From assembly GCA_037447655.1 (NCBI GenBank), contig JBBHKE010000576.1:1-64000 (forward strand): a DNA stretch of 64,000 nt, written 5' to 3'. A program made the translations under genes and the position numbers. How positions within the stretch are numbered: the stretch's first letter is position 1; the number at the start of each line of letters is the position of its first letter. The notes below the pieces were generated by a model. It did no database searches and was not told the DNA's origin. It saw only the letters and a list, made by a program, of their open reading frames with translations. This DNA is from Zygnema cylindricum. Taxonomy: Eukaryota > Streptophyta > Zygnematophyceae > Zygnematales > Zygnemataceae. This document shows, piece by piece, positions 1 through 12,215 of the stretch.

Positions 1-231
1 AAGAGTTACAAAAATTGAAATGTAAGTCTTGTAATTCATGTATATTGTCAAAACTTAGTTCAAACTACGAGGTTTTGGCTTTTAAATAAGGATATTAACT
101 AGATTGAAGTTATGTTGTTCCAATAATTGATTGTCCTAAAAAAACATTCATTGTTCACTGCATAACATACAAACGACGTTTTTTCGTGTTCTAATAAGTT
201 TCTTCGGAATTATCTTGTAAATGTTGTGTAG
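1..231 (+). other. intron of the KNOX gene (partial)
   Basis: The stretch ends in a splice acceptor (AG at 230-231) directly before the homeodomain exon. I find no coding sequence that fits a KNOX protein in it, so the upstream exons lie outside the window. Confidence 0.6.
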
Positions 232-384
232 GAGGAGGAAAAGGCGGTATTAGTGAATCAAACTGGATTGGAACTGAAGCAAATCAATAATTGGTTCATC
301 AACCAACGGAAACGGAACTGGCATACGTCACCTTCGCAGCAACCATCGTCGAAAGCCACAAACAAACGAAAACAATCTTTGTAG
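232..384 (+). CDS. KNOX class II homeodomain protein, terminal exon (partial)
   Basis: Last exon, 50 codons plus TAG, of a TALE-class KNOTTED1-like homeobox transcription factor. It starts at the acceptor with [17 protein letters not shown] and runs into the recognition helix [15 protein letters not shown], the signature of helix 3 of KNOX homeodomains. The residues after it (NWHTSPS) match class II members of the KNAT3/4/5/7 type; class I proteins usually read RHW there. A short basic tail follows (NKRKQSL). The exon begins where plant KNOX genes carry an intron inside the homeodomain, just after the WPYPT motif. KNOX proteins act in the nucleus and pair with BELL-type partners. The ELK and MEINOX domains must lie upstream of the window. 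An AATAAA-like signal follows near 431. Class II rather than class I is judged from this short segment only. Confidence 0.9.
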   Translation, partial: EEEKAVLVNQTGLELKQINNWFINQRKRNWHTSPSQQPSSKATNKRKQSL

Positions 385-2018
385 TTATAGGAATATTCTA
401 TTTTCTACTATAATTCGCCTCTTTAAGGGCGAAATAAATTTGAAAGTCAATAATTTTTACGGTTTAATTAGCTAAGTTGACAAAAGTACATTATAATTTC
501 TCATTTATACGCCACATTATAATTTCTCATTTATACAATGTTTTTTGAAGGAATAAGACATGTGTTGATTGATTGAAGGTAGTTATTTTGGGTTGGCATA
601 TGAGATTATATTGTTTCGGTGGAGTCGTATTAAATGTATTAAAAATCCTTGTTTGGATTATTAGTAAATGATACGATCCTCGTGGTTATGAAATGAGGAT
701 AAAATTTGTTATAAATGATAGATATGTTGACAACTAAGTTTTTGAGCTTTAGATGTTACTTGACAACATGTATCAAACCCTTGCGATTATAATTTACATC
801 ATGAATAACGGTTCTACATTTTTTTTTCCATGTTGTTAATGGGACCAAATGCAAAATTGCAAACTATTGTTTTCATGAATTCTATATATCAGTTGAGACG
901 AACATTTGGAATAAATTGTTGAAAGATGTATGGAGCTAGGAAAATTGAGAATAGTATGGTAATGAATGTGTTGAAATTGTCGTACGATGTTGTTGTTTTG
1001 TTTTTTCCCTCTTTCGATGAAATTCCTAATTGCAATTTTTTATTAGATCATGCATACTCTTAGCTTGCACGTGGATTTGTTTCCCTGTATTCCCTTATGT
1101 TTGGGAGAAATTACATCATATATCATTATTAGCGTTAATGTTTTTTGGGGTTTTTTAGAGTTTTTGAGGTTTTAGGGCTTTTTAGGGATTTTTAGGGCTT
1201 TTTAGGGTTTTTTATTATCTCTTCTCCGCGCTCAAGTCTTCCTTTGTCTGAAGATAACCAATCCGAAGGTGACACGTTACCTCTCCATCGAAGCTTACAA
1301 CCGACAAGAAGGGAGGAAAGTTCATTTAATGACCAACACATTCATTTTGTTAACAACACACAATATACCAGTCACATAAAAATCGTTTAATAATTTATGT
1401 GTTTATCGCATACAAAGTACCAAATAATTAACACACTTCAAAGAAATAAAAAAAACTCCGAACCTTTTTTTTTAGACTTAGACTCTGATTGGTCCAAAGC
1501 ACCAAGTTGTCAGGCTGTACAGTATTGCTTTAGGAGATTAGGAGGGAAAGACGCCATAATAGGAGAAACCTAAAGGAAAATGCACATAAAGAAACAACAC
1601 GAATGTAGAGAACCTTGTCTCATGTTATAAATAAACATGTTCCAATAGGAAAAATCCAAATAAATACATTTGAGAGGACATCACTTTTGGGAGACGCATT
1701 CCTTTCTACTCTAATTCCGAAAAAGCGCTTCGTACGGTCGGCCTGCTTTCGCCTCTGAACCCCAACCGCCAAAATCCAAGATTTGCAGTTCGGCGGGTGA
1801 CTTTGATTTAAGGCGACAAACATACAATTCAAGATCCACGCAAAGGGCAGACCTGTTCTATGTAGTTACTGGTTAGCGTACGAGTTGAAAAAGTAACGTA
1901 CGACGGTACCAGCGAAATCCGACTAGGTTTACCAAAGATTGACGGAAGATTCACCAAACGATAGCCAAAAGGTAGCAATTGAGCAGTACGGTACAGTACT
2001 GTACTTTACTGTACTATA
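385..2018. other. intergenic, AT-rich, no gene seen
   Basis: 3' flank of the KNOX gene. Short ORFs only, none with a recognisable domain. It contains a degenerate telomere-like patch (1140-1216) and ends at a cluster of TA-flanked inverted-repeat elements. Confidence 0.5.
1140..1216 (+). repeat. degenerate TTTAGGG-like patch
   Basis: Several copies of TTTTTAGGG or TTTTAGGGC follow one another with irregular spacing. They resemble the plant telomere unit TTTAGGG but are too irregular for a true interstitial telomere. A similar patch lies in an intron near 50525-50580. Confidence 0.45.
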
Positions 2019-2585
2019 CACCTCCAATCGCTATTAGCGTAGTGTACGCTGATTCCGTCCCGCTTTTTTTTTTTTTATTATTCTCAAATAGCGTGGCTTA
2101 TTCTATTTTTTTCTGTAAACCATTTAGGGATATTTAGGGTTATTAAGTTTCGTACAAAACAAAAGTACTTTTTCGTTTAAATAGTGTGGTGTACGGTAAG
2201 TGTGAGACCGTACACAATTGTACCTTTTTAAGTGAAAAAGAATAATTTATGAGTTTTACTAACCGCGGACGCATGAGAATATGCGCTCTAAAAAGGGGAT
2301 AAAATTAGGATTTCAAATATCACGTTCGCACATATTTGTCCAACAACACGTTTTGACTGTGTGAACGTACGATTTGTGTACGACTGTCAGATTTTGTACG
2401 AGTACCTATATTAGTGTAAGCATGTTTGCGATCGACATTTATCTTTTTCAATGACCCAAATTAGAATTATTAAACAATTAGAATGTATGTTTTTTTTCAA
2501 AGTTTTCAAATTCTTAATTAGCGTAAACCACGGTAATTATTCATATACGCTAAAGAAACTTCTACGCTAATAGCGATTGGCGGTG
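2019..2585 (+). mobile_element. TA-flanked inverted-repeat element (long version)
   Basis: Both ends show the family terminus. Left: CACCTCCAATCGCTATTAGC. Right, read on the minus strand: CACCGCCAATCGCTATTAGC. The dinucleotide TA flanks both sides (2017-2018 and 2586-2587), as expected for Tc1/mariner-type target duplications. At about 567 bp it is longer than most copies in the window. The interior shares a stretch with the copy at 59660-59873 (a CCGTCCCGC motif, then a T-rich run and ATTATTCTCAAATAG). No transposase ORF is present, so it is non-autonomous. Confidence 0.75.
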
Positions 2586-2602
2586 TACTGTACTGTACTG
2601 TA

Positions 2603-3154
2603 CACTGTCAATCGCTATTAGAGTAAAGGAATAAATAGCGTAAAAAAAAAATTAGTGCTATTAACAATAATCGGGAATTTTTTTTTTTGAAAAAAAAAAT
2701 ATATACACTAATTAATCCCTAACTGTAATTTGGGCTGTCCTGAATAATAAATACCCGCCCTTTCGATGTCTACAGTAATATGCGTATTTGTACAAAATCT
2801 GACAATTCGTACGCCGTCGCTCTGTTCACACGGTCGACGGACGAACATATGAGAACGTAATTTTTGTCGACGAGTTTGCATCTCTTTCTTCCAGTGCATA
2901 TTCACATGTGTGTGTAATAATGTTAAGTGTCTTTTTATGCCTTTGTAATTCAAAAAGTACCATTTCGTACGAAAAAATCCTGTTCGTACGCCACACTATT
3001 TCCATCGCAGTGTACTTCCATTATTAACGCTAAATTGAAATAAAAACCTAATTAGAATAATGGAAAAAATAGAATTATGGACTGTATTTCGGGTTTTTTT
3101 TTTGAAAAAAGGGCACCGAATTGGCGTTATATACTCTAATTGCGATTGACGGTG
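2603..3154 (-). mobile_element. TA-flanked inverted-repeat element (adjacent copy)
   Basis: Begins CACTGTCAATCGCTATTAGA and ends in the complement of CACCGTCAATCGCAATTAG, with TA on both sides (2601-2602, 3155-3156). It lies 17 bp from the preceding copy. Its interior matches that copy in the opposite direction: the stretch around TGTCAGATTTTGTA near 2385 reappears inverted near 2795. No coding capacity. Confidence 0.7.
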
Positions 3155-6100
3155 TACTATACTGTAGCGTTAAAATATAGTTTGAATGAGGATTGCTTTT
3201 GCGTTTATACTTTATAGTTCTTATGTCTGGTCCATGTGACATGGACGATTCGCAACCAGAAAAATACTTACCCTGAAGAAATAAACAATTAGTAGTAGTA
3301 ACGCTATTTTGCGTTCGATGGCAAGAGTATAAGGGACGGAATTAGAGTTATTAACGCTAAAATACCCATTCATGGTGTAAAGTACATTACTGTAGCTACC
3401 ACTGTACTGCAGCGATCCATGGTGTAATGTAACGCAATAGCGATTCACTGCGTACCTTTCTACCGGTACACCGTCTGTCGTATTTGCTATTTAGTGCTCA
3501 ACACGCTAAATACGATCGATAGTGTACTGTACTTTTCTCCCGGTTTAAAGAACCGAACGACTGATCATGTCGTTGTGCCAACTGACAAGTACGTACAGTT
3601 GTTGCCAGGTCGATATATCGGCATCGCTGCGGTATGCAAGCCTACAAAGCTCTACGAGAAGGAGATCGGGTCTATCCACGGCGCCGCAAAAGAATCCGAA
3701 GGTTGCCGCAATTTTTTTCGGCAAAAGAAGCTGCTGCCATGTGTGACTCAAAACAGTGCACTTGTCAAAAGGAATCGGAGAAAATGTCACTCCAGCGTCC
3801 CAAGTCATTGGCAGCCGGTCCAATGATTGCCACCACGTCTGCTGGAATTCAAAATATCTACTTTTGATATTTCCGCGCGTGCGACGATAACTTCCAGAGT
3901 GGCGCTGCAGTTTGTTGTACAGATAAAGTGTGATTTTCGACACGCGGCTGTTTTTCAAATGAAGACACTATAGTGAAATCTGAACAATCTATTGTCCTTG
4001 GAGTACAGGTCTTCAGCTAAAGTTCGCATTATTTGTCGTTTCTGAAATGACTCATCAATAACTGCGCTGCAATGAACGGCGCGCTGATCGCCAACAGGAA
4101 TGGGACAAAGAGTCTAATTTCGTTTACGTCGTCTCGGTTAAGGCCAGAATATGTGTCTAAATAGACCAATGAGAAGTGAAAAATAGTCGCAACGAAACTT
4201 TTTTTTTCTTGTTCTTGACTTTCTACCGTACTACAAATAACATGGTCTTATGACGAACGTTCTTCATTAAACCATGTTTCAATATTTTTCAAAAATCTGT
4301 AAGACCGCACGGGCATGTTAAACCGTTACGCATTCTAAGGATTAGCTAGAAAACGCCCGCAACGCGTATTATACGACTTTTAGCGTCTGTGGAGTACTGG
4401 AGTGCGTGTTTAGTGCGCTGCAGGATGCACATTCTACCATTATTTATTTAGTTTACTTTGAATATAATTTCGAGTTTTGCTCTGCGTATCCTTAAGACCG
4501 CACGTCACAGCTATGGCTTGAGACTTTTGACCGGTTTGACCTTGGAACGCTGAACTTTGGTATTGAAAGGGTTTTTTCGAGAAGAGCTCGCTCGTATTTG
4601 TCCAGCTCGCTCGTATTTGTCCATATTTGTCCGTACCGTAAGTTACGAAATACCGGCATTCCGAAAACAACCGATGTTTTTTTTTTTTGGTATTGTCGGG
4701 CAGCTTAAAAAGTTTCCGGGTTCCCTTTACCACTTCCCACGTGTTTCCTGACTGTACACGTTGAAAATATTTGTACTTTATCTGAACTGTCAACGTACGA
4801 CTTTTTCAAGTCTTTATGTACTTTTTGCCCTGATAAGCTCTGCTTCCTCCCAGGTCTCTATTTCCTTCTTTATCAGTTGCAGCTCATCCTCATGTGTGGC
4901 AACTTTTCCATTGCAGGTTGACGACCATTTTTTACATTTTCTTATTCTCCATCTTTTATCACTTGTAAGCGCTAGTTGTAGTATGTAGTTAAGTATGTGT
5001 GTTATTTAGTGAAGGATTATGGCATATTTTTGTGGTTCATTCTCCATAAACCAGAATCAGTCAAGTTACAGTTTCACAAATATGTGGTTGTCAGAATCTC
5101 AAACTGTAGGTGATGTCTGTTTGATTGATACAAGAAAAAATGCATTCGAGCACGGGTTTCAAAAACCTTTTTTTTTCAGCAAAGCAAAGTTATTTCCAAA
5201 GGTTGTGATGTAAAACTTCTTCTGCAGACTGTTTTTTTTTGCGGTTTGTTCTTAACTCAAGCCAGTGTAGGGTAGCTGAATTCAATGCGATATCTCTTTT
5301 AGTTTTTAAAGATATTATCAGATTATTTCGTTCTGTTTTCAAGTCTGTATGGCCCATTTTATGAGTTATTGTTTATGGAAGTAAAAAACTAAGAAGAAGA
5401 AAGATACCGTGCAATTTGATTCCATCCAGCGTCATTTTACGACATTGCAAGTTTTTTGTCTAAATTCTTCTCAGCTTTCTCGTGCTTTATGAATTTGAAG
5501 TATAGGAATGTTGTTGAATGATGTATGTTTTCGAATGTTATCTTGACTTCACGCAAGTGCCATTGGATGACATATTTCAGCTTCTTAGGTCCCCTGTCCT
5601 TAATAAAATGCTCGTTTAATTTGGAATGTAATTGCCTTTAAAAATGGCTGCTGGATCCATGGATAGTAACCTTCTGGATTCGCAAATGAATTTGTGTTAT
5701 TGATGTGTTTAGTTACTTTGTTTTTTATGTCAAATTTGTTGGCAGGTATAGCAATAGGAGATGTTTATGTGAGTTTGCCTGGTTACCCTCCTTCGATCTT
5801 CGGTTTTTTCTCGCGACATTAGCCAACAACAAATTTCTCTTTACATGGTAAAATTATAAATGGAGACGATGCATTCACATGTGTGGAAATATTCTCTACT
5901 TGTTCATTTTCACCCTTTTTTGTCCTCCAGAATGGTGTGGTGGTCATCATGACAGTTAACACCTTCAAATGTGACATACAACTTGTCAGTTGCAACTGTC
6001 ATTGAGAAGAATGACGTGATTAAGATTATAATGAAGTTCAGGTACCAGAGAGAATTGAGTGGAAAAGTGGTTGATCGTAGTTCTTCCTCCTTTCTCTCGT

Positions 6101-7150
6101 TTTGCCTCTTATGACATTGTTGACCAGTATTGTTTTTGTGTAACATAATTGTTTTGTTAAGACTATAAGTAAAGGGCAAATGTTGTTCTTGTATAACATA
6201 ATACTAACTATCATATATATTTTTTAAGACTGATGTATGGGGCTTGTTGAGGGCATTGCTGGGCTTTTAGGATCGGACATTTAAGAATTTGAATGTTAAA
6301 ATACCGACTGGGCCATCTGATTTGGTATCCCAACCTTCTGGAGACCTCAGCTCGCCAGGCTCCACTTTTCGTTCCTTGCCCTTTCAAAATCCAGATTGGT
6401 CGGAAAAGGTAAATTTTGCAGTTTTTCAACATTAAGTTTTTGTTTTTAATTTTTATTTTCTGTTTTTTGTTGTTGTTTTCTTGCATGTATAAAATGGGGA
6501 CATTTGATTGTACTGTTGCAGACTGAGCAGCACTAAGTTTTCCATTTTAGGGCTAGAAGTTGAATGCATTTTTTTTCTGTCAAAGAACATGTGTGCTTGT
6601 ACGAAATATGGTCCGGCACTCTTTTTCTTGCCTTTACCTCTTTTGAAATGTTGAACATCCTTCGATCAGTCTCTGTGTGTTTATGTGTTCCTGATAATTG
6701 TCAATTTAATTTTTCTCATAGGTGCTTCAATCACAGGCTCTCTACTTGCCTCAGATATGTTGTAATTACTGTTTTTGTTCCTTCTGCAATCCTGAGGGCT
6801 TTGTTTCACGCAGTAAGATATAAACTACTAGCTGTACTTTCTGCAATCTTTATTTCTCCCTGACACTGACCGTTTTTTCTGGCCAATTGTATTTGAAGAT
6901 GTTGTTATGTCAGTCATCTCTTTCTGGCTTTTCATTCTAGGAGTGCTCTCCCATGACAGTGTATGAGGATTGATTTGTTTGGTGATGGCAGTAGTGAAGG
7001 AGTGGTAAAGGAATGGAGAAGAAAGAGTGAGAGGGAAACAAAAGGTGAAAGAGAGGTGAAAGAATGTCCATGGTATTGGGCTGAAACACTTCAACTTACG
7101 GGGGCTTCTTTCTTCTCTGTATTCAATTTATTCATGCCTTAGATAGTTTT
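3155..7150. other. intergenic, no gene recognised
   Basis: No domain, tRNA or clear exon was recognised. Around 3545-3958 the base composition is less AT-rich and both strands stay open for more than 100 codons, but neither product resembles a family I know. Degenerate ends of the TA-flanked family occur near 3340-3530. Upstream exons of the PP2C gene may be hidden here. Confidence 0.4.
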
Positions 7151-7375
7151 ATGTGTCTCTTCCTCCCTCCCTCCCTGCCTCCCTCTCTCTCCTCTCCCTT
7201 CCTCTCTCCCGCTCTCCTTCTCTCCCTCTCTCCCTCCCTCTCTCCCTCCCCCCTCCTGTCCCTTCTTTCCCCCCTGCTCCTCCCCCCACCCCTCCCACTT
7301 TCCCTGCCCCTTCTCCTCCCCCTCCCCCTCCCCCTCCCCCCCCCCCCCTCCCCCTCCCCATTCCCTCCCCCTTTT
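7151..7375 (+). repeat. polypyrimidine (CT/CCCT) tract
   Basis: About 225 bp made almost only of C and T, ending in runs of C. It lies upstream of the first visible PP2C exon and is probably intronic or 5' flanking. The ORFs across it encode only Ser/Pro/Leu or Gly/Arg/Glu low-complexity sequence and are not genes. Confidence 0.8.
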
Positions 7376-7555
7376 AAACAGGAAACAGGAAACACCCCAT
7401 ATGCTGATGAAAATTTATTTTTTGTTCTTTCCTTTATTGAATTGTGGACGGGGAAAAAACTCCTGAAAACTGATGAACTCAACTCTTGAACTGATTTTTT
7501 TTTCTTTCTTTCTTTCTTTCTTTCTTTCTTTTCTTCCTCTTTTGTCTTGTCGCAG

Positions 7556-10500
7556 GACCAGCGAGTCCTTACCTCCTTAACCTTGAGTCTCTGTTGTCGA
7601 AGTCCCTCAAAATCTGTACACTTTGATAAATGTACTGAACGTTTTTCTCCGGGAACTGACGTAGTCTTAGCCACTGGAAGTCCGTCGTCTTGTAGTAGAC
7701 CAACCATATCCGGAAATCCGTTGTTGTCTTGTAGTAAAGCAACTACAACGGGAAATCCGTCGTCTTGTAGTAGAGCAACTGTAGGAAGCAGTGGGGGACA
7801 GACCGAAGGAATGCCGAGGTTTTCTGGTAATCCTTCATTACCAGGAGAAATCCATAATGTGAAGCGGCAACCAAGTGGTTTAGATCACCCTTGGCTCGAA
7901 TTCCCGAGGAAGTCTCCAAGGACTTTAGATGCCGGTCAAGGAGATGTTTTGAATCTGCACAATAATAATAATAAAGGCTGGCGACCGAAGAGGGAGTTTG
8001 GTGGAGGAGGAGGGCTGGGAGGGGAACTCAGGAGAGTTGCCAGTGGAGAGTTGAAGAGAACTGGGAGTGGGGAATTTAGGAAGTCTCCTAGGGCAGATTT
8101 GTGTGATGGTTCTTCTATAGCGAGCCAATCGACTTTACGGAGACTTCCCTCTGCCACATTAAATCTTGGAGGGACAAGGAAGGAGCGTGCCTGTGAGGCT
8201 GACAATGGCTCTGACAAGCCTCTGGGTCACGAGGGAGGCAAAAACCAGGTGTATAAATATGTACCTGTGCTCTTTTCTGAGCCATTTCATAACTCCCGAA
8301 TATTGAAGTTCAAAACTGTGCATCATTCAGGGTTTTTATCTGTGCCTTTTTTGAGCAATTGCTAAGTCACGACTATTGACGTTTCAGTTTTGTGCATCAT
8401 TTTCTCGTTGGGAGAAAGCTTTTTAATAATATCTTTGCCAAAATTGCACTTGATATTTGTGCAGTCATCAGGACCACTTCCGGATGAACCGATTGTATGC
8501 CGAGTAGCTTGCCAATCTCGATCAGGTCGAAAGAATGGGCTGAGAAAACCTAACCAGGATGCCTACTGCTTTATGAGATCAGACGACCGAAAGTACGTTC
8601 CTCGGAGAGTTTTTTAGTACATGTCGATTGTTTTTTTTTTTTTTTTTAATGTTGACTTGCTAACCCGGTTGTGATTGGATGTGTGAAAATATTTTGGAAT
8701 AGTGTCGGGTCTTTGCCAGATGTTGTTGACATTCCATTTGATGTCTTTTTTATCTAACAGATCCTTGATTTTTGGGGTATTCGATGGCCATGGACCAAAT
8801 GGTCAAGAAGCAGCTCTATTTGTGAAGGTGATATTCTTACCTCTGTTGAGCATGGAAGTAGAAGTTAGTACACTGTACTTTCAATGATACCGGGTTGATG
8901 TTATTTAGGCAGTATGTTGTATATCAGTGATATCTAGGTTGATCTTACCTTTGATCATTGACATGTCTGGCCTTAATAACATTGTTGATGAAGCTGTTTG
9001 TGAAGGAAATAACAGACATTTTATGTGATCCTCGAAAAACCCGTGTAATGCCTGTATAATATGGGATAACCAGATACAGTCTTTCCATGTGTTTTTTAAC
9101 TTTTGAAGTATGCAAAATGATAGTGAAGCCTTATGTCTCCCCAGGTCAATGGCACCATCCTTTCCTAGGAAATGTTAAGCCCAATCCAGTCTAGCCCTAT
9201 GAGACAGAAGCATAAGGAAACTAGGAGTCCATTTGCACTGGAGAAATGTGCTGACATCTAATAGAGTGTAGCTGAGAAATCGCACATAGCTACAAAGCTA
9301 CAATTTCTGTGGATATGATGGTATTGAACAGCAAGCAATTTGAGTCGTTTGTGCTATAACTTTTATATTTATATTTTCTCGTCTATCCATGTGTTTCTTC
9401 TTGTCATTATATATTTACATCATCCCGGGGAAATAATTCATACATGCTTTGGACAGAAAGAGAAGTTTAGAAGGTCTACATGATGTTTTTAGTTCTGCAT
9501 TGAACTCACTAGTCTTGTTTATGCTGTTGACAAAAGTTGTAAACAGACTATACGAAAACTTTCAAACTTCAATTTTTTCATTTTGTCATCATGTATCAGC
9601 TTTTGTTACCGGGAGATAGTGTGGCGATTGATTGAAATTCTTTTATTTAACTGGAAGCAGAAAAAGCTTTACCATTACTTTTTCGATCGATATTGTCGAA
9701 GGTCAATCCAACTCGCCTGTTTTTCTAGGGTTCCAATTAAGATTGAATCATGTGTTTAACTGATCTGGATCGCTGAATTTTGCAGGAACACTTACCTGCT
9801 TCGTTGATGAAACAACCTAATTTGTTGACATGTCCAGCGGATGCCTTTGCAGTTGCCTTTTCTGTAGTGGATCAGAATCTTGAGCCTGGTGGTGAGTGCA
9901 AGAGTTCCTCGATCTTTTAGGACTTATACAGATTTCTTAAGACTTGTTAGGGTTCCGGATGTGTTTCTCTTCCTGACCAAGGTCTATTGTGTGTTTTTAG
10001 ACCAATCTCTGTATTATAATTTTTTTTTGTTGTGGGTTGTTTTCACTGTGCTGTCCCCTCCTGTTCCTTTTTATAAGTATGTTTTGTCCAGGCCATCTTG
10101 TTTGACCCATGTTTTTCATTATTGTGGATGACTTATAATTTCTTTTAGTGATGTTAGAATATGTGCTGGTTGGCGAATAAGATGATCATTGAAAAGAATC
10201 CGTTTTTTCCCCTCATTTTAGACCACATTTTCATGCTCAAATTGTCCATGTAGCTTAGATGAATGTATGGATTTCTATTTTGTGATGATGGATATCGACT
10301 ATCTGCCCTTGTGCATGGATAGAAATGATGAATGGCTCCTGTTTTTATTTTGGAATACCTTACCTCGTTTGTTTTTTGCTCTTTTGCTCTTGTAGGGTGT
10401 CGACATTCTTTACCTTATCCCAGTTTTCCCTTCTCTTATTTTGTCTTTTTGCAGTTGAGTGCTCTGTGAGTGGCACTACAGCAGTGGTGGCACAAATTTT

Positions 10501-12215
10501 CGGTCGAATGCTGACTGTTGCCTGGGCGGGAGACTCAAGGGCAGTTCTTGCAAGGACAGGGAAGGATGGTATGTTTTTCTAAGTATTTCTTTACAATTTC
10601 GTGTAACAGCTATAAGGGTGGGAAGGTGAACCTCCGTTTGAGGTTGATATATGGCTAAGATGGTGAGTTGGTGCTCATTTGAGTTTGGTTTTAAGGACAA
10701 GAGGTGGTGGTCAGTATTTCTTTGGTACTCTGTGTAACAGCTGAAAAAAGTTGCTAGAATGAGGATGAGGATGAATATGCATTGAGGTTGAAATGTCGTG
10801 GCTAAGAGTGGCGAATGGGTGACAAAGTGTCTGTCTATTGGACGTCTTGCTACCAGTGTTTCTAATTGTTTGAATATGCATTGAGGTTGAAATGTCGTGG
10901 CTAAGAGTGGCGAATGGGTGACAAAGTGTCTGTCTATTGGGCGTCTTGCTACCAGTGTTTCTAATTGTTCTGTCAAGTTAGGTGGCTTTCATCTTGATAT
11001 GGACTCTGTTTCCGGTCAATAAGGTCTTCTTGTCTGCTGTCATGTAGGAGGCAGTTGCATCGCTTTCTGATCACATTACTTGAAAATTTATAATTGTTAT
11101 GTGGTTCTTTTTTGCAGGTTCACTAGAAGCAATGGCTCTGACCATTGATCATAAACCTGATAACGTTTCTGAGCGACAACGGATTATGGAGAATGATGGA
11201 CGAGTGGATAGGTGAGCCTTCTTAAACCGGTCCGAGACCTCTTGTAGTGGGTTTTCAGTTAGTTGTCAGTCTTCTTTTCTTTTGCAATAGTATTAAAGGT
11301 CGAGGACAAATCTCTGCGAGAGCAAATATTATAGCCGGTTACCGGATTTATCTTTCGGGTGAAGAAAATTTAGTGACCCGTGAGCCTCATGTGTGGACCC
11401 ACCCAATATATGATATGAGAAGATGGTGTGCTTTGTTCATGTGTAGAAAGCCTGTTCAAAAGCAGTTCTATCGTGGTACAGGAAATACAGTTTATATAAA
11501 AGCTCAATCGCTTTTGAAATAATGGACGTTGTGTTGCAGATTACTGGATCAACAAGGAGAAGAGGTGGGACCTTACCGGGTTTGGTTACGACAGTCGCCT
11601 TTTTTGGGTTTAGCAATGAGCCGTAGTCTTGGAGATTGTTTAGCACATTCAGTAGGAGTGATTCCACAGCCTGAGGTAAGAAGCTCGTTATTTTCTTTAA
11701 CTTGTTGAAACAGTCTGGTCATGAGTAATCAGTGAAACTGTCTAGGATTTTTACTAACATATGTCTTCTGTGCGAAGTTTTTTCATCTCCTTAGTGTGAA
11801 ACCACTTTTGCCTTGAAATTGCCATTTTTTCTGAGTGGTGGTAGTGGTGTTGGTTATTACTTCTTTGCAGGTGATTTCTCATGAATTACAAGAAGGTGAC
11901 AAATTCTTAATATTAGCGAGTGATGGTGTTTGGGAATGGATCTCATCGGATGAGGCGGTGGAAATTGTCGGTTATGCTCCGTCCATTGAAGCCGGGTGCA
12001 AAAAATTGATGCAAGCAGCTCGTGCCAGGTGGCAATCCTTCGACCATGGAAGCTACATGGATGACATCACAGCCATGGTCATAGGCTTCACTCATCGCCA
12101 AAATTTGTCGAATGCTTCGGAACCTGGAGTTGAAGCAAAACCGGTCTGTAGTGAATTAAGGACGGCATCAAATGTTTCTGTATTGGCAACTACTGTCGAC
12201 ATACCGACTTTGTGA
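7556..12215 (+). CDS. PP2C-family serine/threonine protein phosphatase, 8 visible exons
   Basis: Exons 7556-8248, 8465-8592, 8761-8827, 9786-9891, 10455-10568, 11118-11211, 11540-11675 and 11871-12215 join in frame with GT-AG borders to 560 residues and a TGA stop. Residues 1-231 (counted from the first visible codon) are Ser/Gly/Arg-rich and probably disordered. The metal-dependent phosphatase domain follows: NQDAY (Asp about 263), FGVFDGHG (Asp about 282), SGTTAV, AGDSRA (Asp about 358), SRSLGD (Asp about 433), ASDGVWE (Asp about 464) and DDIT (about 510-513). All Mg/Mn-binding acidic motifs are kept, so an active enzyme is expected. The start codon is not found: the first exon opens at an acceptor after a long T/C tract, so at least one upstream exon is missing. 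Many plant PP2Cs act in stress and kinase signalling; substrate and clade cannot be read here. Confidence 0.92.
10772..10969 (+). repeat. 99-bp tandem duplication inside a PP2C intron
   Basis: Two head-to-tail copies, 10772-10870 and 10871-10969. I see one substitution (GGACG versus GGGCG). Intronic, so no coding effect is expected. Confidence 0.9.
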
